Source: Burkholderia pseudomultivorans
GTDB taxonomy: Bacteria; Pseudomonadota; Gammaproteobacteria; Burkholderiales; Burkholderiaceae
Direction: 5' to 3'
Assembly: GCF_001718415.1 (NCBI RefSeq)
Contig: NZ_CP013379.1
Span: forward strand, 1 to 64,000
Length of the DNA stretch: 64,000 nt
The translations under genes were made by a program, and so were the position numbers. The notes beneath the pieces were generated by a model, which did not search any database, had not been told where the DNA came from, and saw only the letters and a list, made by a program, of their open reading frames with translations. This document shows, piece by piece, positions 46,359-56,498 of the stretch. How positions within the stretch are numbered: position 1 is the first letter of the stretch; each line of letters starts with the position of its first letter.

Positions 46359-46520
46359 ATGAATCCGAGTACTGAACTGAATTCCATCATTAAACAGCTC
46401 CGCCTGTCCGGCGTCCCCGACACGCTCGAGCGGCGCAACCGTCAGGCAATCGATGGGCAGCTCGCTTACACCGAGTTCCTCGCGATGCTGCTGCATGACG
46501 AAGTCGCGCGTCGCAAACAC
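46359..46520 (+). pseudogene. istB: IS21-family istB, truncated
   Basis: Starts 4 bp after the istA stop and encodes TELNSIIKQLRLSGVPDTLE then LAYTEFLAMLLHDEVARR, the N-terminus of the IstB helper ATPase. Homology stops at about 46,520, before the Walker motifs. Confidence 0.8.
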
Positions 46521-46899
46521 AAGAAGCATTTTCATCGGTGCGACGCGTCTGTGTTGTTTTTTCAGGGTACTGCATGGCTTGTCTCCAATGTTTTCATCCC
46601 GCCCCGTCTCCTATCGAAAATCCACACGCTTATCGCCAGCAATCGCGAGCGACAAGCTAACCCGTGCTTTGAAAGTCCATGCAACAGGCAGCGCCATTTC
46701 GGTACAGTAGAATTTCAAAGCATGGGAGAAGCCGCTCCCTGTCAATCTCGAAATGACTATGCCAACCGACCGATCCTTGCCGCGACATGCTGGTCTGAGG
46801 TCCCTCAGCGGGCCGTAGAGAATCGACCTCGCATGGCCCCGTGCTACGCGACACGGTCAGACGGAAAGCGCCGTCGTCGTCGCGCCGCTTGCCCGCGGC
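46521..46899. other. Intergenic region, no gene recognised
   Basis: About 380 bp between truncated istB and the IclR gene. It may include the lost N-terminal coding part of the IclR gene but no intact frame. Confidence 0.35.
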
Positions 46900-47631
46900 T
46901 TGTCAATTCTTTCCGCCTTTACGCCAGACAAAAGCGCGCTCGGGAATCAGGAAATAGCCGACGTGACCGGGAATCCCGCGCCTACCGTGCTGCGCCTGCT
47001 GCGTTCGTTGGTGGCGCTCGGCTACTTGCATCGGGACGAGAAAAGCAAACTGTATTCGTTGGCGTTGGCGTCGCTGGCACTGGGCTATGCAGCCATCGCG
47101 GATCCCGAAATGCTGCGGATCGCCAGCGTCGAAATGCGCGTGTTCGCCGAAGCGACGGATACGTACGTCCTGCTTGGCACACGCGACCGGCTCAACGTGG
47201 TTCTGCTGGAAGCGCACGTCAATCGTCGTGCGTTGCTGGAGTTATGGCTCTCGCCCGGCATGCACGTTCCGATCGCCTATTCGATGATGGGATGGGCCCT
47301 GCTGGCGGCGCTTCCTGAGGACGAGCGGCATTATCTACTGACCCAGGTCGAACTCCACGCCGGCGATGCCTGGCCGGCCATCATTCGCCGCCGAATGTGT
47401 GAAAAGATCGTGCAGGTACACGAATTCGGTTTCTGCATGCTGGATGGCGAGTGGGAGCCGGAGCTAACGTGTGTTGCAGCCCCCGTCACGCCGCCGGGTC
47501 ACCCGCCTCTCGTGCAGTGCTGCGACGGACGCACGGCGCGCGTTGCACAGGCCAGTGTCGAGCGCGAACTCGGATCGAGGCTTGTCGCGTGTGCGCATGT
47601 CCTGCAGGAGCGACTGCCGACACGTCGCTGA
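46900..47631 (+). CDS. IclR-family transcriptional regulator (start uncertain)
   Basis: 243 aa if the TTG is used. Winged HTH at residues 1-60 (LGNQEIADVTGNPAPTVLRL), effector domain afterwards (RDRLNVVLLEAHVNRRALLE, YSMMGWALLAALPEDER). Family members usually have 10-20 more residues before this point. In-frame upstream codons read APLARGLSILSAF as expected, but no ATG or GTG exists before a stop at 46,818, so the 5' end may be damaged. Could control the neighbouring IclR/flavoprotein region. Confidence 0.75.
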   Translation: MSILSAFTPDKSALGNQEIADVTGNPAPTVLRLLRSLVALGYLHRDEKSKLYSLALASLALGYAAIADPEMLRIASVEMRVFAEATDTYVLLGTRDRLNVVLLEAHVNRRALLELWLSPGMHVPIAYSMMGWALLAALPEDERHYLLTQVELHAGDAWPAIIRRRMCEKIVQVHEFGFCMLDGEWEPELTCVAAPVTPPGHPPLVQCCDGRTARVAQASVERELGSRLVACAHVLQERLPTRR

Positions 47632-47660
47632 TCACCCGCTCGCCTATCCCAGATACCACC

Positions 47661-48438
47661 ATGGCCAACGATACGGAAATCACGATGACGCTCGAACGCG
47701 GGTTACAGGTGCTCAGCGTATTCCATGCCGAACGCATACCGCTAACAAACGGCGAACTGCTGCGGCGAACCGAACTGCCGCGATCGGTCGTGTCTCGCCT
47801 GACCTACCCTTATCCAGCTCGGGTTCATCCGCCGCGTGGCAAGCAGCTCCCGGTTCGAACTGGCTGCGGGCATATTCGGTATCGGTAACTCCTACCTGGC
47901 AACCAATCCCGTCACGCGACTGGCCGAACCAGTGATGCAGCACCTCTCCGACCATCTCGGTGTCCCGGTTGCACTCGCCGTGCCACATCGTCTCGACATG
48001 CTGTGCGTGGCCCATTGTTACGACGCGCGCAACTAGACACTTCAGCTGGGTGTCGGGTCGTTGCTGCCCATGGGCACGACGGCGATCGGGAAAGCCTGGC
48101 TCTGGGGCCTGCCGGAAAACGCTCGCTACGATTACATCACACGATTGCTGAATGCCGCCGGTGATCAAACACCGGCGCTCGAGGCCGGCTTCGATGCCGC
48201 TTTCAACGAGCTCGATTCGATCGGCGTCTGCACATCGATCGGCGAATGTCAAAAAGACGTGTACGGGATCGTGTTGCCGATCCGGGTAGGTTGCGTCGAC
48301 ATACCGATGGCACTGAGCTGCGGCGCAGTAGATCCCAAGCTGGACGCCAGCGCTATCAGGCATCACATAGTGCCCGTGATCAAGCTAACGGCAATCGACC
48401 TAGGCACTGTCCTTCGCGACATTCGGTACACGCCATGA
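47661..48438 (+). pseudogene. Second IclR-family regulator, frameshift plus stop
   Basis: MANDTEITMTLERGLQVLSV and ERIPLTNGELLRRTELPRSV give the HTH. The frame shifts near 47,810 and continues ELAAGIFGIGNSYLATNPVT. A TAG at 48,034-48,036 interrupts CYDARN-stop-TLQLG, after which LLPMGTTAIGKAWLWGLPE runs to the normal end. Two lesions make it non-functional. Confidence 0.8.
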
Positions 48439-48945
48439 ACGTTCAGACGAATGCGAAACCGTACGGTCTTGCACCACCGATTGATCGTCCACTCCTGGCT
48501 TCAAGGTGAGCCGCCCGAGCGCCCTTCCTCGTAGTCGACCTTGACAAATTCGCCGCCCGCAACTTGACCTGGCCGACCACCTCCGCGTGTGTCGTTTGCG
48601 CGCACGATTGCGCCCGCGGCGCGGCGGTCATCTTCGCTGACGTGCGCACCGGCACTGCTTTGTACTGCCACCGAGAATCCCAGCGTGAGCGGTTTCCCGA
48701 CCACGCCAGGAACGGTCGCTGCGCGCCGCTCGTCAATGGTCGCTTCCAGAGGAACTCATTTCGTTACTATCATAGGAAAGATAGGATTACCAAGCTGTCA
48801 ATCGTGCCAACATCGACCACTTAAGCATACCGCCTAGCACGTCGTGCCAGAATAAAAAATCGGCACCGAGATTGGCCGACCAGGCCTTCCTCTTGCCCGT
48901 CCCCGCAAGAACAACTGTCCTTAAAATAGTCGACCTTCCAGCATC
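48439..48945. other. Intergenic region, no gene recognised
   Basis: About 500 bp between a decayed regulator and the convergent flavoprotein gene. Short frames on both strands are not recognisable. Confidence 0.35.
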
Positions 48946-50910
48946 CTAGTTTATGGATCGTGCCGCTATGTGCCCCTCGCGAATTGCGGGTTGAATATCA
49001 CGAGCCGACAGTGCGTCACCGACCAAGTGGAGTTGGCCCACTCGCCCTCGCAATGCTGCCCAGATTTCGTTTTGCGACTCCCGGTAGCCCACGATCACCA
49101 CAGTGTCGGCCGGGACGCTTTCCGTCTGGCTTCCGAAAAGCGGTCTGATTTCGACACTTCCCTTCTCGATGGAAACTAGGGCCGATTGCGTGGCGATGCG
49201 CAACCGGCCCGCGTTGTACATTCGGCGCAACGCGGCTTGCGTGCGCCCAGTGGTCTCGACGGCCGGAGCGAACATCAGGTGGCGCGTCACATAGGTCACC
49301 TCAGCCCCGCGATTGATCAGCGCTTCGCAGCAACCGATAGCTTCGTAGTGCCCGACGTCGTCGAAGACCAGCGCCGTGCGACCCACGTTCTGCGGCGGGG
49401 CCATCGCGAGATCCAGTGACGTGAGCACCGTCGCGTCCCGCGAAATCCGCAACTCGGCAGCCGGGTCGGCGGTCTGCCGGAACTCGCGAACGTCCGCCGG
49501 CTGCGAACCCGTCGCCACGATCACGGCATCCGGCTGCTCCGCCAGCACGTCGTCCGCATCCATATACGTCGACAGCCGCACGTCTGCACCTAGGCGGTAG
49601 ATCTCGTTCTCCAGCCAGATCGCGATATCTCCGATCGGATGGAGTTTTGGCAAGTGTTTGGCGCAGTTGAGCAGACCGCCCAGATCGGACATCGCCTCGA
49701 CCAATGTCACCCGGTGCCCGGCAAGCAGCGCTGTGCGAGTGGCTTCCATGCCCGCCACCCCGCCGCCTACCACCAGCACCTTGCGTGGAGTCCCGGCTTT
49801 CACGATCGTCTCGTCCGACAGCGTCCGCTCGTACCCTACTGCAGGGTTCACCGCACACCCCATCCGGCCGGCGAACGCGCCGCCCAGGCACCCCTGGTTG
49901 CAGCCGATACACGGGCGCACCTCGGTACCGCGCCCCTCACGACTCTTCACCACCAACATTGGATCGGCAATCATGCCGCGTACAATGTTGACCATGTCCG
50001 CCTGCCCCGACTTCAACGCCTGCTCGGCGTCGTCCAGCGTTGCATAACGACCCACGATGATGCGCGGAACCGTTACCCCCCGCGAAATGCGCTCAGCATG
50101 AGGCAACTGATAGCCCACCGGCGCGTCCATGCCCGCATAGCGGTCCACGTGAAAGTAGTAGTCACCGTGCGTGATGTTCACGAAATCGATCAGGCCCTCG
50201 GCCTGCGCCCGCAACGCAATGGCGTTGACGTCTTCATCCGCGAGAATGCGCGGGTCGGAGCTTCCACCGATGCGCACGCCGAGCGCGAAATCCGGCGACG
50301 TGGCCGCGCGAATCGCGTGCAGAGTCTCGAGGAACGCTCGAATGCGGTTGTCAAAGCTGCCGCCGTATGCATCGGTACGCTGGTTCAGCACCGGCGAGAA
50401 GAATTGAGAGAACAGGTAGCCCGCTCCGGCCAGCACTTCTACACCGTCCAGGCCCGCGACCTGCATGCGGGCGGCCGCCTTGGCGTACGCATCGATCACT
50501 TCTTCGATCTGGTCGGTAGTCATCGGAATAGGCGGAGCGACCGAGTAGCGCCCCGTCAGCGCCGACACTGCCCATGGCAAGCCGCCGTCCGCGGCCGGAT
50601 CGGTATAACCGCCGTGCCAAAGCTGCGTAAACAACTTCATGCCCGTCGGGGCGATCGCATCGACCAGTTTTCGCATCGGCACGATCGATCCATCGTCGCT
50701 CGCAGTCAGTGAAAACGTCGATGACGAATGAACCGATGTGCTTTCGATGATCGACAACCCCGCGCCGCCTTTTGCGCGCGCCAGGTGATACGCAATCAGG
50801 TCGTCGTTGACGTATCGGTCGGCCAGGCGCGTCGCATGCGCAGTGCGCACGATACGGTTCGGAATCTCAACGGCACCGATCCGAAGCGGTGAGAAAACAT
50901 GTTTGTACAT
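48946..50910 (-). CDS. NADH:flavin oxidoreductase, 2,4-dienoyl-CoA reductase/trimethylamine dehydrogenase type
   Basis: 654 aa. The N-terminal old-yellow-enzyme TIM barrel binds FMN (FSPLRIGAVEIPNRIVRTAH, LFTQLWHGGY). A 4Fe-4S cluster site follows (CIGCNQGCLGG, then GCAVNP), and then a FAD/NAD(P) Rossmann domain (VLVVGGGVAGMEATRTALLA). Reduces activated C=C bonds or oxidises amines; the substrate is unknown. Lies 2 bp after the SDR gene on the same strand. Confidence 0.9.
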   Translation of the reverse strand: MYKHVFSPLRIGAVEIPNRIVRTAHATRLADRYVNDDLIAYHLARAKGGAGLSIIESTSVHSSSTFSLTASDDGSIVPMRKLVDAIAPTGMKLFTQLWHGGYTDPAADGGLPWAVSALTGRYSVAPPIPMTTDQIEEVIDAYAKAAARMQVAGLDGVEVLAGAGYLFSQFFSPVLNQRTDAYGGSFDNRIRAFLETLHAIRAATSPDFALGVRIGGSSDPRILADEDVNAIALRAQAEGLIDFVNITHGDYYFHVDRYAGMDAPVGYQLPHAERISRGVTVPRIIVGRYATLDDAEQALKSGQADMVNIVRGMIADPMLVVKSREGRGTEVRPCIGCNQGCLGGAFAGRMGCAVNPAVGYERTLSDETIVKAGTPRKVLVVGGGVAGMEATRTALLAGHRVTLVEAMSDLGGLLNCAKHLPKLHPIGDIAIWLENEIYRLGADVRLSTYMDADDVLAEQPDAVIVATGSQPADVREFRQTADPAAELRISRDATVLTSLDLAMAPPQNVGRTALVFDDVGHYEAIGCCEALINRGAEVTYVTRHLMFAPAVETTGRTQAALRRMYNAGRLRIATQSALVSIEKGSVEIRPLFGSQTESVPADTVVIVGYRESQNEIWAALRGRVGQLHLVGDALSARDIQPAIREGHIAARSIN

Positions 50911-50912
50911 AA

Positions 50913-51695
50913 TCAGGCTATCGAGCGTTTGGACGTGATGCCACCGTCGACTGTGACGATGGTGCCGCTGGTGTAACCTGAGCGGGGTGACGCCAGATAA
51001 ACGAAAAGATCGGCGATTTCCTCGACCGTCGCAGCACGCCCCAGCGGGTAACCTGCGATCAGTTCGTCCGAGCGCCCTTCGTCACCGAGCAGGCGCGCCG
51101 CGTGGTTTTTCAGAACCTTGGCGATTCGCTCGGTAGCGACAGGCCCCGGATTAACGCCTAACACACGGATACCATCGTCCAGGCTACGGCCGCCCAGCGC
51201 GCACGTAAACGCCATCAATGCGGCATTGCCGGTCGAACCAGCGATGTAGTTGAAGTCGAAGTTCTGGCCGCCATTGCCGATGTTGTTGAGAATCACACCG
51301 CCGCCGCGCACCTTCATCCCTGTGTAAATCGCACGCGTGAGGTTGATGTAGCCGAAGACCTTCAGTTCCCAGCCATTGCGCCACGCATCTTCATCGACAT
51401 CCCACAGCGTGCCGCCCGGAATCGCACCGGCGTTGTTCACCAGGACATCGATTGCGCCCGCGAACGCGACGATCTTCTCGATCGCGCCAGGCGCCGTCAT
51501 GTCCAGCGCGAGCACTTCCACGCGCGCGTCATGCATGGCGCGCAGGTCAGCCGCCAGCTTTTCCAGTTTGTCTGCAGAGCGAGCAGTCAATACGAGGTGG
51601 CAACCCTCTGCGGCGAACGCCTTCGCGAGACCCTCGCCGATGCCCTGTGATGCACCGGTGACCAGCACTCTCCGGTTTACAAGTTTCATGTCCAT
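50913..51695 (-). CDS. Short-chain dehydrogenase/reductase with atypical active site
   Basis: 260 aa. NAD(P)-binding TGASQGIGEG near the start, LVNNAGAIPGG in the middle. Where SDRs usually show Tyr-x-x-x-Lys, this one reads NFDFNYIAGSTGNAALMAF: aligned on AALMAF the Lys position is Asn, and the Tyr lies three residues earlier than normal. The C-terminus ends in the usual GTIVTVDGG. First gene of a two-gene operon with the flavoprotein. Confidence 0.85.
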   Translation of the reverse strand: MDMKLVNRRVLVTGASQGIGEGLAKAFAAEGCHLVLTARSADKLEKLAADLRAMHDARVEVLALDMTAPGAIEKIVAFAGAIDVLVNNAGAIPGGTLWDVDEDAWRNGWELKVFGYINLTRAIYTGMKVRGGGVILNNIGNGGQNFDFNYIAGSTGNAALMAFTCALGGRSLDDGIRVLGVNPGPVATERIAKVLKNHAARLLGDEGRSDELIAGYPLGRAATVEEIADLFVYLASPRSGYTSGTIVTVDGGITSKRSIA

Positions 51696-52308
51696 TGTGA
51701 GTTTCGTACCATCCCTATCCGAAATTTGTCATTCCAGTTGCGATCCCGACCGCAACTAACCGCTGAGATGCCTTCGCACAGCCTAATCGAACATTGAACG
51801 CCAGATACCACGCGCGGATCGATGCACCAAGGCGACTGTTCCGTACTTTGACATTAAAACCATGGCAATCTTGTGCTCGGTACGTTTATCCTCTGCCTCG
51901 CATCAGGCCGCCGTTGTCGACGTTGACCGACTGACAGGCAGTGCTTCTCCAAAATTCAGACATCATGAACAGTACCGTACGCTATCTATTTATGCTCCGA
52001 TCTCGGAAGCGGCAGTTGTTGCGACAGCAATCTTGTGCGCCATCAGCAATGATGGTTTCCTTGGGCTCTTGTGGGTATCGGCAACGATATATCGAACCTC
52101 GATCACGGGTAAAAACGGCAGCTTCGCGGCTTTGTACGCGGCCTGACACAGCTAAATCATCGTATCGACCAGCTTTGGATCGGCCGCCACACGCGTTCGA
52201 TCTCGCAATCGTCGGCGTCCGATGTATTCAATCTCGCTAGAGCGTAGATGCTTCTGCCACCACCGCGGCTTTGCAGTCTGCATGGAGATCTCGTCGATAT
52301 TTTGTGAT
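51696..52308. other. Intergenic region, no gene recognised
   Basis: About 610 bp upstream of the SDR operon. It must hold that operon's promoter; otherwise nothing convincing. Confidence 0.35.
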
Positions 52309-52569
52309 CTATTCAAGTGACCAGGCCATGTCATCCCATTTCGGAACGGATGCGCCGTAAAGTAGTGCTCGATTGTCTCCGGATTTCTTGTACTCCTTCA
52401 ACTTATGGTCGAGCGCGCGAACAGCATCGTCAATTGAGCAAAGAACTCTTTCCCGTACTTTGAAAACCGGCACCGGGATGATCTTTCCCGTCGGGCGACG
52501 CAACTCCTCCGAACTTAAAAATGCGGCCATATATAGGCCATCTCCAAGGGGGCGCGCACCAGCAGGCAA
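52309..52569 (-). CDS. Possible small hypothetical protein or gene fragment
   Basis: 86 aa with natural, non-GC-shadow composition (VFKVRERVLCSIDDAV, LDHKLKEYKKSGDNRALL). No family recognised. It may be the 3' part of a lost gene. An internal Met (MAAFLSSEELRR) is an alternative start. Confidence 0.35.
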   Translation of the reverse strand: MPAGARPLGDGLYMAAFLSSEELRRPTGKIIPVPVFKVRERVLCSIDDAVRALDHKLKEYKKSGDNRALLYGASVPKWDDMAWSLE

Positions 52570-53149
52570 CGCTTTGTCAGCTTGCTGCGGCGTCTCGCGC
52601 TCGTCTATCAGGTGCCCGCACGCGCCCGGAGAGCGTCATCCTGGCGCAAATTCATTCACACGCATGCAACCTTGCCCTTCGACACTCCCAGTTCATTTCT
52701 CATCGTCGCAAAACGAGGCACATGTTCGGCACGCCTTCAACTTGTCTCGCAATGCACGGCGACAGCCCGGAAAAGCAGGTTCAGAGACAAAAGCAAACCG
52801 ATTCACCCAGAAGCCTGACGTCCGCACGGAACTGTCGCAACCGATATCCTCGCCGCGACAGAATATAGGACGCAACCATCCGTGCAGCCGCGGCAGGGGC
52901 AATCCGCCAGCTGGGACATTAATGCTGCCTGCTCAATGATTCTGTACTTACGGGAGGGTGGTTCGCGAAAGCCAGGCGCGAAATTCCACAGGTTTGTTCC
53001 GTCGTACGGAACAACTACGCGTCGTGCATTGACGCACTCATGGTTGGCGCACAGGGTGGTGCATCGAACACTACGAAGGAGATGTCATATCTGAAGAAAA
53101 CAGGAGGCGTCTGGGTATGCGTCGTACTCAAGGCTCCCGTTCGATCCCC
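52570..53149. other. Intergenic region, no gene recognised
   Basis: About 580 bp with short frames only, no recognisable homology. Confidence 0.3.
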
Positions 53150-53235
53150 CGTCGAATGGGGTCTTGCACATCACGCTCAACCGTCCCGAGCGGCTCAATG
53201 CGCTCGATGGGCGCGGACACGATGAACTTACTCGC
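53150..53235 (+). pseudogene. Crotonase (enoyl-CoA hydratase) N-terminal scrap
   Basis: One frame reads VLHITLNRPERLNALDGRG, the unmistakable crotonase opening; nothing of the rest of the ~260-aa enzyme is found downstream. Confidence 0.65.
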
Positions 53236-53314
53236 GTATGTTAAGACCATCAACTTCAACATTGCGGATTGAGGGGCCAGCCGCAACGTCACATTCGGCC
53301 CGGGAAAATAAAAT

Positions 53315-54946
53315 ATGGAATCATTTGATTACGTCATAGTGGGGGCAGGCAGCGCAGGTTGCGTCTTGGCACTGCGGTTGGCTGAGGCAGGCTACAGCGT
53401 GTGCGTCCTCGAAGCCGGCCCCGCGGATCGCAACATCATGATCCACGTGCCCGCGGGTTTCATCTACGCCGTGTCGAATCCGAATCTGACATGGGGTTTC
53501 CATAGCGCCCCGGTGCCGGGCATCAACGGCCGATCCGTGCCATTGGTGCAGGGCAAGGTACTCGGCGGATCCAGTTCGATCAACGGCATGGTCTACAACC
53601 GCTGCCAACCGCAAGACTATGACGCGTGGGCCGAGCTGGGAAATCCCGGCTGGGGCTTCAAGGATGTTTTGCCCTACTTCCGTCGATCCGAGCGTCGCCT
53701 TGGAGCAGGAGACAATGACTTTCGTGGAAGAAGCGGACCGGTAACCGTCTCGAATCCCGACTATCCCAATCCGCTCTCTGCCCGCTTCATTGCAGCCGCC
53801 GAAGCGCAAGGAATTCCGTTTACGGACGACTACAATGGCGCGTCCCAAGACGGTGTCGGCGACTTCCAGTTCACAATCGACCCTAGCCGTGGTCCAGGCC
53901 GACGTATCAGCACCGCGGTGGCGTTCCTCAATCAAGCAAAGCGCACCAAGCGTGTGACGATTCGTACCGGTTGTCTTGCAGAAGAGATCCTGTTCAAAGG
54001 ACGAACGGCCGAAGGCGTACGTTACCTTCGTGGCCGTGGGCACAATCAACGTACATCGGTCATGGCCCGACGTGAAGTTATCGTCTCTGCCGGTGCAATC
54101 AACACACCGCGTCTGCTCCAGATTTCCGGTATCGGTGACGGTGTACATCTGCAGGAGATCGGCCGTGAGGTACTGATCCATTCGCCAGGCGTCGGCGCCA
54201 ACCTGACAGATCACTACCAAGTCCGACTATCCGCGCATCTCCAGGGCACACGCACATTGAACGAACGCGCATCTGGCCTACCGCTACTATCCGAGATATT
54301 CAAGTGGTTGATCGGCCGTCCGAGCCTGCTGTCATTGGGGCCAGTGCCATTGCGCTTGTTCTGCCGCACCGATCCGAGAATGGCCGTGCCAGACCTGCAG
54401 ATGTCGTTTACCCCTGGAAGCTTCAAACAAGGCGAAACCGGAAAACTGGATGCCTATCCAGGCATGACTATCGGCGGATACCAGCAAAGGCCCGAGAGCC
54501 GCGGCTATGTTCGCGCCATCTCGACCTGCATACACGACCCGCCGGAAATCCAGCCGAACTACTTGGCGACGGATACCGACCGCGCTGCCATCATCCATGT
54601 CATCCGGCTCGCAAGACAACTAATGCGCTCACCCGCCTTCAAGCCACTTTTTGTCGACGAAAGCTTCCCGGGCGGCTCGGTGGGCAACTCGGACGATGAA
54701 ATTCTCGACTTTGCACGTAGGTCCGGAGGAACAGCATTCCATCACATGGGTACGGCTCGCATGGGTCCCGTGAGTGACCCCATGTCAGTGGTAGATGCTC
54801 GCCTGCGGCTGCGCGGTGCAAACCATCTGCGAGTTGCGGATTGCTCAATCATGCCGACCGCTATGTCAGGCAACACCAATGCCCCGGCGATCATGATTGG
54901 TGAAAAAGCCGCTGACATGATCATCGAGGATGCGCGTTATACCTGA
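53315..54946 (+). CDS. GMC-family oxidoreductase (choline/alcohol dehydrogenase-like)
   Basis: 543 aa, full length. FAD-binding start (FDYVIVGAGSAGCVLALRL), GMC signature 1 (LGGSSSINGMVYNRCQPQDY), signature 2 (GAINTPRLLQISGIG), catalytic His in AFHHMGTARMGP, and a C-terminal second active-site segment ([20 protein letters not shown], Asn in place of the second His). Oxidises a primary alcohol to aldehyde; the substrate is unknown. The paralogue at 29,473-30,400 is broken. A decayed metallo-hydrolase gene follows. Confidence 0.93.
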   Translation: MESFDYVIVGAGSAGCVLALRLAEAGYSVCVLEAGPADRNIMIHVPAGFIYAVSNPNLTWGFHSAPVPGINGRSVPLVQGKVLGGSSSINGMVYNRCQPQDYDAWAELGNPGWGFKDVLPYFRRSERRLGAGDNDFRGRSGPVTVSNPDYPNPLSARFIAAAEAQGIPFTDDYNGASQDGVGDFQFTIDPSRGPGRRISTAVAFLNQAKRTKRVTIRTGCLAEEILFKGRTAEGVRYLRGRGHNQRTSVMARREVIVSAGAINTPRLLQISGIGDGVHLQEIGREVLIHSPGVGANLTDHYQVRLSAHLQGTRTLNERASGLPLLSEIFKWLIGRPSLLSLGPVPLRLFCRTDPRMAVPDLQMSFTPGSFKQGETGKLDAYPGMTIGGYQQRPESRGYVRAISTCIHDPPEIQPNYLATDTDRAAIIHVIRLARQLMRSPAFKPLFVDESFPGGSVGNSDDEILDFARRSGGTAFHHMGTARMGPVSDPMSVVDARLRLRGANHLRVADCSIMPTAMSGNTNAPAIMIGEKAADMIIEDARYT

Positions 54947-54951
54947 GTGCG

Positions 54952-55152
54952 GTGGAAAACGAAAAAAGCAAATCCAGCTTTGACGCGTTCGCATATCCGC
55001 AGCTCAAATTATTGGCCACGCTGAAGCGAGTCGGCATCGACCGTCATGCACCCAACGACGAGTTGTGCATGCACCACCATTTCGATCATGCGGGCTGGAA
55101 AACATACAAGCAGAACAGCCGGTGGCTACCCACGGTCCCAAACGCGAAATGA
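54952..55152 (+). pseudogene. Metallo-beta-lactamase-fold hydrolase fragment
   Basis: 66 codons align with residues 90-150 of the intact hydrolase at 30,640-31,533: FDAFAYPQLKLLATLKRVGI, then HHHFDHAGWKTYKQN and WLPTVPNAK. It ends in a stop, and both flanks of the gene are missing. It sits 5 bp after the GMC gene. Confidence 0.8.
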
Positions 55153-55596
55153 CCTTTTGGTAAAGAGGAGTACCCGGCCGGGAAAGCGCCCTCGCATTGG
55201 TAGTGAGACGGATTGAACGGCTTTCGCGTACCCACTATGCTGTCGGATGAACTGCCGCGCCGACGATGCCGTTTGGAGACCCCACACATTAATTTCAAAG
55301 CACGGAATTAGTGTGTGTTAACCCTTGATGTTGACCAGCGACGCCGGAATAATCGATAACGTAGTGGCTCCTTGTGGAATGAGCTGCGGGAGCTGTAATC
55401 ACGTGGCTTGTGTTGCGCGGATCTTCTTCGTCGTCGCTTGGCGAGAATGCCTTGGACGATCAACAGTCGATGGCACTTTGCAGCCACTGATTTTCAACCA
55501 CGCCTACTCTCGCCGAAGCCATGGCGGTCGCGATAACCGGCCTCAAGTCGCTTTGCCCAACGCGCGCCCTGTTTCTGCATGGAGTTGACCCTGTAA
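55153..55596. other. Intergenic region, no gene recognised
   Basis: About 440 bp between the hydrolase fragment and the IS3-type element; no convincing frame. Confidence 0.3.
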
Positions 55597-55610
55597 TCCC
55601 GGACACGGCA

Positions 55611-56498
55611 TCACACTAAGGTTGCTGAATCCATCGAGCGCCGGAACTCGCGAGGCGAGCGGTATTTCAGCGCGCTATGGGGATGCTTCTCGTTGTAATG
55701 CTCGAACGCGATGGCCAAGTTGCGTGCGGCAGTCGCTGCGTCCGGCTTCGGCATGAAGGCGACGTAGTCGCGTTTCATCGTCTTCACGAAGCTCTCTGCC
55801 ATCCCATTACTTTGTGGGCTGCACACCGGTGTGGTCAATGGCTTCAGGCCGATGGCCACTGCGAACCGGCGCGTGTCGTCGGCCGTGTAGCCCGAACCGT
55901 TGTCGCTCAGCCACTCGATTTCGGACGGGGTATGCAGTTCGTTGCCAAACCGATTTTCCACTGCAGCCAGCATCACGTCGCGCACGATGTCGCCGCTGTG
56001 ACCTGCTGTCGTGGCTGCCCAGCTCATCGCCTCTCGGTCGCAGCAATCCAGCGCAAACGTCACCCGCAGCGGCTCGCCGTTGTCGCAGCGGAACTCGAAG
56101 CCGTCCGAGCACCATCGCTGATTGCTGCGCGCGACGGCCACCTTGCCATCGTGCCGACGTTGCGGCCGAGGCGGGGCTGGACGCCGTTGCATCAGCAGAC
56201 CGTGAGTGCGCATGATGCGATAGATGCGCTTCGCATTGAACGGCACCTGTCCGGCAGCAATGCGTTCATTGCGCAGCGAGCCCCACACCCGGCGATAGCC
56301 ATAGCTGGGCAAATCGCCGACGACTCGGCGGATTTCCTCGACCACGCTCGCATCGTCCGTCTGCCGCGATTGACGGCCATCGCGCCACGTCGCCGGACGC
56401 GACAGTCGTGCCGATACGTTCGAGCGCGACACGCCGAGAACTTCACAAACCAGTTTCACTGGTCGTCCTCCGGCAGCGAGGGCGAGTGCGCTATCCAT
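55611..56498 (-). CDS. IS3-family (IS2 group) transposase OrfB
   Basis: 295 aa. DDE integrase core: Asp in [11 protein letters not shown], Asp in WLSDNGSGY, and Glu in [14 protein letters not shown], ending with [18 protein letters not shown]. Overlaps orfA by 43 bp; full OrfAB is normally made by -1 frameshifting. The frame looks intact. Confidence 0.9.
   Translation of the reverse strand: MDSALALAAGGRPVKLVCEVLGVSRSNVSARLSRPATWRDGRQSRQTDDASVVEEIRRVVGDLPSYGYRRVWGSLRNERIAAGQVPFNAKRIYRIMRTHGLLMQRRPAPPRPQRRHDGKVAVARSNQRWCSDGFEFRCDNGEPLRVTFALDCCDREAMSWAATTAGHSGDIVRDVMLAAVENRFGNELHTPSEIEWLSDNGSGYTADDTRRFAVAIGLKPLTTPVCSPQSNGMAESFVKTMKRDYVAFMPKPDAATAARNLAIAFEHYNEKHPHSALKYRSPREFRRSMDSATLV

Noticed and set aside
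49639..50712. 357-aa open frame on the plus strand
   Set aside because: Antisense to the flavoprotein; His/Arg-rich shadow.
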